Positions 56,693-64,000 of a DNA stretch of 64,000 nucleotides are shown here, one piece after another. This stretch comes from Sphaerosporella brunnea (taxonomy: Eukaryota > Ascomycota > Pezizomycetes > Pezizales > Pyronemataceae): contig VXIS01000093.1 of assembly GCA_008704415.1 (NCBI GenBank), positions 62,001 through 126,000 of the forward strand, written 5' to 3'. Position 1 is the stretch's first letter. The number at the start of each line of letters is the position of its first letter. The notes under the pieces were generated by a model that searched no databases, was not told where the DNA came from, and saw only the letters and a list, made by a program, of their open reading frames with translations. Made by a program: the position numbers and the translations under genes.

Positions 56693-58654
56693 ATGTTCGG
56701 CCACAACTTGAAATCCCTCGAGGGCGACGCCCCACAGATCAGCCCGTTTATTACCTTCCCCTCCCGCCGCTCCGTGGTGCACAGTACCCACGGAATCGTC
56801 GCTTGTACGCAGCCGCTCGCGGCGCAGGCGGGGCTAAAGGTCCTACGGGATGGCGGCAACGCTGCTGTTTGTCCCTCCCTCTTTCTTGCAATATATGGCA
56901 GGAACTGACGGGGGTGGAATAGGACGCGGCCGTTGCAGTGGCCGCAGTTCTAAATGTCACCGAGCCTACCAGCACCGGTATCGGTGGGGACGCGTTTTGT
57001 CTCTTCTACTCGGCGAAGGAGAAGAAAGTGCGGGGCATCAATGCTAGCGGGCGTGCGCCGGAAAAGCTGACACTCGAGCGGGCACGGAAAGACTTGGGGC
57101 TTGACGGTGCTTCGAAGAGGAGGTTTGTGGATAAGGCTGGGAAGGAACCCGTGCTACGTATTCCGATGGGACATATTCATGCAGTCACTGTGCCGGGCGC
57201 TGCCGCTGGGTGGTGCGATGTAGTTGAGAAATTCGGCAGTGGGAATTTAGGGATGAAGGAGGTGTTGGCTGAGGCGGTGAGATACGCGGAAGAGGGCTTC
57301 GCGGTTTCGGAGCTTGCGGCTAGGTTTTGGTCCGAAAGCTTGAAGAATGTAGAGAGGGCTAGTCCTAAGACTAAAGGCGAGATTTTGAAGGGTGGGAAGC
57401 GGCCGCCGAGGGTTGGCGAAATCATGAAGATGCCGTTGCTTGCGAAGGTGTTTCGAAGGCTGGCGGAACAGGGGAGGAAGGGGTTTTATGAAGGTGAGGT
57501 GGCGGAGGCGATTGTTGCTGCGGTCAAAGAAAGGGGCGGCGTTATGGAGCTGGAGGACCTGAGGAAGATGGGAGAGGTGGGCGCTGAGGAGGTCACCCCG
57601 ATTGGGATCGAGTGGGAGGGCGTCAAGGTGTGGGAATGCGCGCCGAATGGGCAGGGGATGGTGGCGCTTATGGCGTTGGGGATTTTGGAGGCGTTGGAGA
57701 AGAGAGGAGTTGTCAAGACTCTTGGAGGAGAGGACAAGGGATGGGGCCACAATCAGACTGAGTATGCCCTCTTCCCGGTAGATTGCAGGATGGAACGAGC
57801 TAATACGCAGTATAGGTACCTCCACGCTGTGATCGAAGCCCTCCGCATCGCCTTTGCGGACGGTCACTGGTGGATTTCAGACCCGGATTTCTCCAAGATC
57901 CCCATCGACGAACTTCTCGACAAATCCTACCTCTACTCTCGCTCGGAGCTTTTCGATCCCGCCCGTGTCAATCCAGACATCAACCACGGCTCCCCGGCGT
58001 TTCAGTCCACGGATACAGTGTACTTCTCAGTGACGGATTCTGAGGGCAACGGCTGCAGCTTCATCAACAGCATCTTTGGCGGCTTCGGCTCAGGTGTTGT
58101 TCCAAAGGACTGCGGCTTCGTCCTGCAAAACCGTGGTGGCGGGTTCTCGCTCAGTGAGGGTCATCCGAATGTCCTTGCACCCGGGAAACGTCCGTATCAC
58201 ACCATCATTCCGGGAATGGTCACGGACATCGAGGGGAAGAAACTCAAGGCCGTCTTTGGGAATATGGGCGGTTTTATGCAGCCACAGTAATTGCTCCCTC
58301 CCTTCCCCAAAAATACTCCAGCCTAACTTGCTTCATAGGGGCCATGTCCAACTTATGCTCAACGGCCTGCGATGCGGGATGGACCCTCAGCGCATGGTGG
58401 ATGCACCCAGGATCTTGATCGGTGCCAGCTATGATCCGGAGGTCCTGGTGGTGCATTTGGAGGAGGGCATCGACGAGGAGACGGTCAGGGGGCTCAGAGA
58501 GAAGGGACATAGCATCGTTGTTGCGAAGAGCTATGATAGGGCTATGTTTGGACGTGCGCAAGTCATTGCGCAGAGCTGGGATCACGAGGAGGGGATGAGA
58601 GTTTGGAGTGCGGGGAGCGATTGTAGAGGTGATGGCCATGCGGTTGCATATTAA
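56693..58654 (+). CDS. Gamma-glutamyltransferase-like Ntn hydrolase
   Basis: Four exons (56693-56866, 56923-57761, 57816-58286, 58339-58654) with introns of 56, 54 and 52 nt give 599 residues. The 54-nt intron (GTATGC...GTATAG, with GCTAAT branch-like site) is in frame and stop-free. Removing it restores [16 protein letters not shown], the expected family sequence. The N-part has [18 protein letters not shown] and [15 protein letters not shown]; the autocatalytic Thr lies in [16 protein letters not shown]; the GGF motif appears as [13 protein letters not shown]. No signal peptide or membrane anchor is seen. It belongs to the YwrD-like cytosolic branch as judged by the compact start, so classic glutathione transpeptidation is not assured. 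Length agrees with relatives of 550-600 residues. Confidence 0.88.
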
Positions 58655-60964
58655 TTGGGTGTTTACGGCTGTGTGACTTAGGCTTTCGCGAATGTTTGTT
58701 TCTTCACTCGATACACTGAGAAAGGACGGCCCGTTCCCCAGTAAAGTGCCCCCAAAACCCTTTGACACCACCGATTGAATCCCCCTGTGGCCTGGTTAAT
58801 TGGTAATTAAGGCGCAGCACACCTCCACGGTCCGGCCATCATTGGTTTCCCTCGTCGCGCCGGACAGGGCGGAATATGATGTTTTGTCCTCCAGAGTTCT
58901 GGTGACGGAATATGATGTTTTGTCCTCCAGAGTTCTGGTGACGGAATATATATAGAAGGGTCCCCGTCGCCAGAACGCGCTATGTTAAATCGCAAGGCGC
59001 AACTGATAACTATAGTGCTGGCTGATGCTTTGGCAACGTATAGGACCACGAAGTTACACACGACGTAGCAGTTACCCACGGCCATAATCTCGACACACCG
59101 GGTCTGTCTCGCAACCAGGAGGTTTTTGAGCAGTAATTGAGCGCTTCCTATACATGATGCCCCAAGCACGGAAATGAAAAAAAATATCAAAAAAGCGACT
59201 ATAACAGTTGGCCGGGTGATATATCATGATGAATGACCGATTGCTTTCGCCCCCCGCGTCCGCCCCCCGTTGCTTACATGGCTGTCATGTCGATAGCTTC
59301 TGCTAAAGCCCCCTGGCTGACGCGCTTTCCTGTGAGATGATGAGCTATTTTGGACCGGGACCCAGATGACTGTCAGAGGATAACTGCAAGAGCGCGAGGG
59401 GGATGAGTGCTAGAGTACGAGGGGGCAAGTGATTCGCTGCCCCACACTCGTCGCGGGAATTTGGACACCTGATTGTTGGATAGGCGCTGGCCAAACTAGG
59501 TTAGGAGAGGAGTGCGGGTGGAGAAGGACGTAGGAACTTTGACTGTTGCAATTGGTGGTGTGTTGGTTGTGGTGGGATTGTTTGGGGGAGAAGAAAGGAG
59601 CGAGAGAGAGGAGGGTGGCGTCTGGGTCGTCTCGGGGGAGGTGTGAGCTGTCAGCTGCAGCTTCCGTCAATACTTGCAGCGTTGGCTGCCATCGTGCGAA
59701 GATTTCTCACGATGCTCCTGTGTATCATGACTAATCACTCGACGAACGCCGGGTCCTGCAATAGCTTGATGACAGGGTTTATTTTGCGGGCGCTGGAATC
59801 GCCCGCTGTTTGGCTATTGTGCGGAGATACGTGTTCCATGTTGATTGGACGAAAGGTGCTCAGATGCCGTCTGCTGGGGAAACCACCGGTAAGGCTTATC
59901 GTGTGTGGGGGAGTCGAGAGAGAAATAAGCCGTAGATTGTTGCCGTCAAATGGGTGCTTAATCCTCTCTCCAAACCGGCGATGAGACAGAGGAAGAACCA
60001 TTCGCCCTGCCAGCACCATCGGACTTCGCTTTCCACAGCACGCTTCTCCTATTGCTTGAGCGTGATTTCGTGCTTGGCATTGGTCTTCATTCGCAACCGA
60101 AGAACGCGATGGTGGTCGTGAGCGGTGATCCCTCATGAAGCTGCTCATCAATTCTCGGAACCGATCCGAGGGTACACAAGCATCCTGGATCATGAGCCGG
60201 CTCCAAAGCTGTCGGCCGTCGACCGAAAGCGCGGCCTACATGTCAAACCGCCCATCGATCAGGAGCGGCCTGTCTGCTAAATCGCCTCCCATTGATATCC
60301 TCGTTTTGAACGGCGAAATGAGAGAATGCACGATATAGTGATATGCACCCGTACCGCCTTGGCACGAGTACGGCTCGGGTGGCTTGCATGTAACCGACAC
60401 CGCAGAAAAAGTAAGCATCGACAGTTAGGGTATCGAGAGTAGAGTAGGTCAAGAGCTGCTGTTCAGCTCAACCTCTGTTGGACAGATCTCACATCCATCG
60501 ACGAATACATTGGAGGGCTTTGGACGCAGGAAGCTGTCGACAGCTGCACGAGCACAGAGCGAACTCTGTCCCAATCGCTTTGCGAGAGGAGACCTCGGTT
60601 CAGATAACTTGTCCAGCCCTCGACTGTGGCCGCCGGTCATCGCTCCAAATCAAGCCCAAACCGACGATCCAACTGCAACCGAGGCACACCGCACATGTCC
60701 GCCCGTCAACGCCAGATGCGGGGGTGTGCATGCAGTTTACTGTGTCATTGGGCAAATTATGCCGGTGTCAAATATAATTGATTCGAACAGGAGTTGAGCA
60801 CCTTCTCATTGGGGGCACGTCTTCGTCACTTTGCCGCAACTACGCATCCCAGCTAGTCAGATCCTACAGCTATAAGATATCGCCAACGTCCTTCTTTAGC
60901 TACGCACGCCCCACTACGTACGAGACACCCCCCCTCCCCAGTGACCCCACCAACTGCGTTCACC
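58655..60964. other. Intergenic with a 36-bp duplication
   Basis: 2.3 kb between tandem + strand genes. It holds a perfect 36-bp tandem duplication (58871-58942) and no supported gene. The frame at 59735-60193 (-) has no recognisable features. Confidence 0.5.
58871..58942. repeat. Perfect 36-bp tandem duplication
   Basis: Two identical units starting GGAATATGATGTTTTGTCC follow directly on each other, and a third begins (GGAATATA) before diverging. It lies about 215 bp past the stop of the glutamyltransferase-like gene. Confidence 0.95.
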
Positions 60965-63109
60965 ATGTCCTCGAATCCGCTGCTGCTACAGTTCTCCACG
61001 ACGCCGCTGGACACGCTCGAAGGCACGCATGCGCGCCTCACGCAAACCTTCCTCTCGGGGAAGACCCGCGACATGGAATTCCGCAAGGTCCAGCTGCGCA
61101 AGCTCTACTACGCGATTCTGGACAACCGGGCGTACATTTACGCCGCCTTGAAGGCGGATCTGAACAAGCCAGATCTTGAGGCATCGATGGCAGAGGTTTC
61201 ATGGCTTGAGAAGGACATCATGACCACCCTCAAAAACCTCGATAAGTGGGCCGCTGATGAGACCGCGGAAACTGATTTCATGTACAAATTCATGAAACCG
61301 CGCATCACTAAGAATCCCATGGGTACCGTTCTTATCATTGGGTACTTTTTTTTTTTTTTTTCACTCATCCGACGAGTAAGACGGGAGAACTGATCGTGGA
61401 AAACAGCCCGTTCAATTATCCTGTGCAACTGGTGCTGGTCCCGCTCATCGGTGCGATCTCGGCTGGCTGCACTTGTGTTGTCAAGCCGAGTGAGATGACG
61501 CCGTACTCATCCGCGATCATTAAGCGCATTGTCGACCAGCTGGATCCAGAATGTTATGCGGTCGTGAACGGTGGCGTCGAAGAGACTACGAAGCTGTTGG
61601 ATCTGAAGTGGGATAAGATTTTATACACTGGAAATGGCACTGTGGGGCGGATCGTTGCGAAAGCTGCGTCGAAGCATCTGACGCCTGTCATCTTGGAGCT
61701 GTGAGTTCAGTCCCATGCATCATGAGATATCACGCACGGATTCCATATACCATCTCAGATAAGTGCTGACATGTCACTCTTCGATAGGGGTGGATTAAAC
61801 CCAGTCCTAATCACCTCAAAGGCCGATGCAAAACTCGCGGCAAAACGTACCGCCTGGGGTAAGGTAATAAACTGCGGGCAGATCTGTCTGGCGCCCGACT
61901 ACGTACTCCTAGATCCCAGTACCGAGACTGCCTTTGTGGAGAGCTTCATCAAAACTATGAATGAATTCTTCCCCAACGGCACGCAAGATAGAGACAACTA
62001 TGCTCGTATCATAAACGAGCGTCACTTCGACCGCATCATGGGCCTGTTGGAGCGGACCAAGGGCCAGGTGGTGTTTGGCGGCAAATCTGACCGAGCGGAT
62101 AAGTGGATTGAGCCCACGCTGGTGAAACTTGAAAGCTTGGATGATTCATTGCTCAGCGAGGAGATCTTTGGCCCCCTTCTACCTTACTATGTGGTTCATG
62201 GCGGGCTCCCGGAGATGATCCAACATGTGCGGACGCTAGGAGATTGCCCCCTCGCTCTCTATGCGTTTACGAACGACGAGAAGGAAAAGCAACTCGGTAA
62301 GTCGTTTCTTCTGGCTCGGGCGGTTTTGGCGCCATCCGGGGGGCGACCGACAGCCGAGTGCGAATTCGTGAAAGAGTGCTGACACACCCAGTGATGAACT
62401 CCACCCGCAGCGGCGGTGTTTCCTTCAATGACACAATATTCCATGCCGCAATTCAGTCAATCCCCTTCGGTGGTGTCGGGGAGAGTGGAAATGGCTGCTA
62501 CAGAGGTGAGAACCTCCTGCAGGGAGAACATTCTCTTGAGCTACATCTTGGAGATTCTCTTTCTGGAGTCGTCATCACGTGCGAAGTCGGTACTGATTAC
62601 GATTCTGTCCTTCAGGCAGGTCCAGCTTCGACGCTTTCACTCATAGACGGCCAGTCATCACTCAGCCTAGCTGGTTAGAAGGAATGATGGGGGTAAGTGA
62701 AATGAATTCCATCCGTTTCGCTACACCGCCTCTCCATGGATCGGCACGTGCGATCTGTCATCTTATACCAAACATACACTCAAGCCCATCACACACCGCC
62801 TTGCACAATGACGTGTGGCAATGGAGACTGACACGTAATGCGTAGACGCGGTACCCTCCATACAGCGAAGCCAAGATCAAACGATACAACGCACAGCTAA
62901 ACATCCCTTCGCCAGACTTCGATCGTAGCGGAAATCTGCTGTACAACAACTGGTTCTGGAGAGTTTTCCTGCTCGGCGCGCGAAAGCCCAAGACAGCGCT
63001 GCTGCGGTATATCCTCGTGGCTCTTGGTGTGTTGGGAATTCTTAACCCTCCGAAGACACGTCATGTGTTCTTATTCGGCGCGGCGAAGGGTTTTTGGCTT
63101 CGAGGCTGA
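60965..63109 (+). CDS. Membrane-anchored fatty aldehyde dehydrogenase (ALDH3/Hfd1 type)
   Basis: Six exons (60965-61341, 61407-61700, 61788-62296, 62392-62505, 62616-62692, 62846-63109) with introns of 65, 87, 95, 110 and 153 nt give 544 residues, and every phase closes. Family blocks are VLIIGPFNYPVQL (rebuilt across intron 1), VKPSEMTPYS, YTGNGTVGRIV, the catalytic Glu in ILELGG (split by intron 2) and the catalytic Cys in VINCGQICLAPDY. EEIFGPLLP, TRSGGVSFNDT, PFGGVGESGNG and THRRPVITQPSW follow. A C-terminal helix (YILVALGVLGIL) and a basic end fit tail anchoring as in ALDH3A2/Hfd1. It oxidises long-chain aldehydes to acids with NAD+. An in-frame ATG at 60941 adds eight residues; 60965 has the better context (CACCATG). 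Confidence 0.92.
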
Positions 63110-63889
63110 CTTAGCTGCGTGTGCTGTAGGCGTATACCTGATCAAGGCAAACCTGTAGTCGACAAACGTTAATTTGTTCGCACCAGTTTTGTTTTTGTGT
63201 TTTTTTTTTTTTTTTTTTACGGGCGGGTTGGTTGGTTCTGGAACTCTCTCTCAGGTGCCGGCACGTATCTACCATACATACATGCAACTCGGCTGTTCCC
63301 TTCCCGTCGGGGGATTTTTTTTTCTTCTTTCTTTTCCTCCGTTCTAGTAGGGCAAACATTTTGCTTTTCGGGGAGATGGTGATACCTTTCGTCTGTCACT
63401 GACGCAATGCAACTGGTCCTTGTATTCTTGTCTTGTCTTGTGCTTGTTGCCGCCGCCGCAATGGATTGGATTGATGTGCAGCCGGTCTGGTCTTGCGTTG
63501 CGTGTACCAAGTATGTGCTCTCGTGTGTGTGGCTCGGCTGGCAAAGTGCAAGACTTTATGAACGGCGACCTCAAAAGAAAGCAAAGAAAGCATATTGTCA
63601 CTTGCTCATCCATCCATTCCATCCATCCATCGTGACACACACACACACCAAAAAAAGATTGCGGGAAGCGGTGCGCCGACGATCCTTCCTTTCAGATCCA
63701 TCGCGCGTGCGAGCTGGCGTGGATGACTGTTTTCTGTGCTCCTCTGCCTTAGAAAAAAAAAGAAAAAAAAATTGCCCAGACATGACACGGGTGTGATGTG
63801 ACCTAACCCGACCCGGGTCACAGTTTTAGTTAGCTCCTCGGAGAAAGCCTTTGAGAGCGGTTGGCTGCAGATGCTGGAGGATTCTAGGC

Positions 63890-63928
<39 letters not shown>

Positions 63929-64000
63929 GTGTGTATGCGTCAGTTTGTTTGGTCGCCCATCATCACATTTGGGACATTTGTATGTAACTATGGTATGTAT
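63110..64000. other. 3' flank with simple repeats
   Basis: A T run at 63200-63218, TCCAT repeats near 63610-63632, a CA run (63636-63650), A runs near 63751-63770 and a GAT microsatellite at the end. No gene is recognised. Confidence 0.5.
63892..63927. repeat. (GAT)n microsatellite
   Basis: Twelve uninterrupted GAT units in non-coding sequence. Confidence 0.95.

Noticed and set aside
59735..60193. 152-codon minus-strand frame in the gap before the aldehyde dehydrogenase
   Set aside because: No recognisable motif, no hydrophobic core pattern and no splice partner.

Overview
The window reads as nuclear DNA of a filamentous ascomycete (Pezizomycotina). Genes carry short introns of about 43-110 nt with GTRNGT-type donors and YAG acceptors. 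The gene content is fungal: chitin synthase, flavin-carrier/TRP-like protein, rhodopsin-fold membrane protein, allantoate-type MFS carrier and CYP52-like P450. Intergenic spaces of 1-4 kb hold microsatellites, homopolymer runs and decayed repeats. I could not narrow the species from sequence alone. I rebuilt 17 protein-coding genes by joining reading frames across splice sites and checking that codon phase closes; one MFS gene has an unresolved 5' end.

Layout. 0.7-8.6 kb: a Btz/CASC3-domain mRNA protein (+), a PTH11/SAT4-like rhodopsin-fold membrane protein (-) and an FLC-family flavin carrier (-). 10.9-24.7 kb: a DEAD-box protein related to Has1 whose catalytic motifs are eroded (+), a 1593-residue Mit1/CHD3-like chromatin remodeler (-) divergent from a mitochondrial rRNA 2'-O-methyltransferase Mrm1 (+) with a tandem-repeat linker, prephenate dehydratase (+) and the RING subunit Rbx1 of cullin ligases (-). 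28.3-33.4 kb: an NBR1-type selective autophagy receptor (+) and an MFS carrier (+). 33.7-40.9 kb: a division 1 chitin synthase (-), a low-molecular-weight tyrosine phosphatase (+) and mitochondrial ribosomal protein uL22m (-). 44.8-51.2 kb: phospholipase D Spo14/Pld1 (+) and mitochondrial ribosomal protein uS14m (-). 52.8-63.1 kb: a CYP52-like P450 (+), a gamma-glutamyltransferase-like protein (+) and a membrane-anchored fatty aldehyde dehydrogenase (+).

No operon or obvious biosynthetic cluster is present. Three genes serve mitochondrial translation (mrm1, uL22m, uS14m) but are dispersed. The P450 and the fatty aldehyde dehydrogenase could act in sequence on alkane or fatty-chain substrates (omega-hydroxylation, then aldehyde oxidation), but one unrelated gene lies between them, so this is inference only.

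The right half (about 25-26, 39-44 and 51-56 kb) is rich in repeats. These include a ~400 bp element in two inverted copies 16 kb apart with a near-identical hairpin core, a ~180 bp MITE-like element with long imperfect terminal inverted repeats, a tRNA-headed SINE/ncRNA-like unit with a 12-bp perfect hairpin and a T4 run, and five degenerate sites sharing a GGCTGGCTATTGAGAACACTG-like motif. I found no rRNA, no confident functional tRNA, no CRISPR array and no intact transposon.
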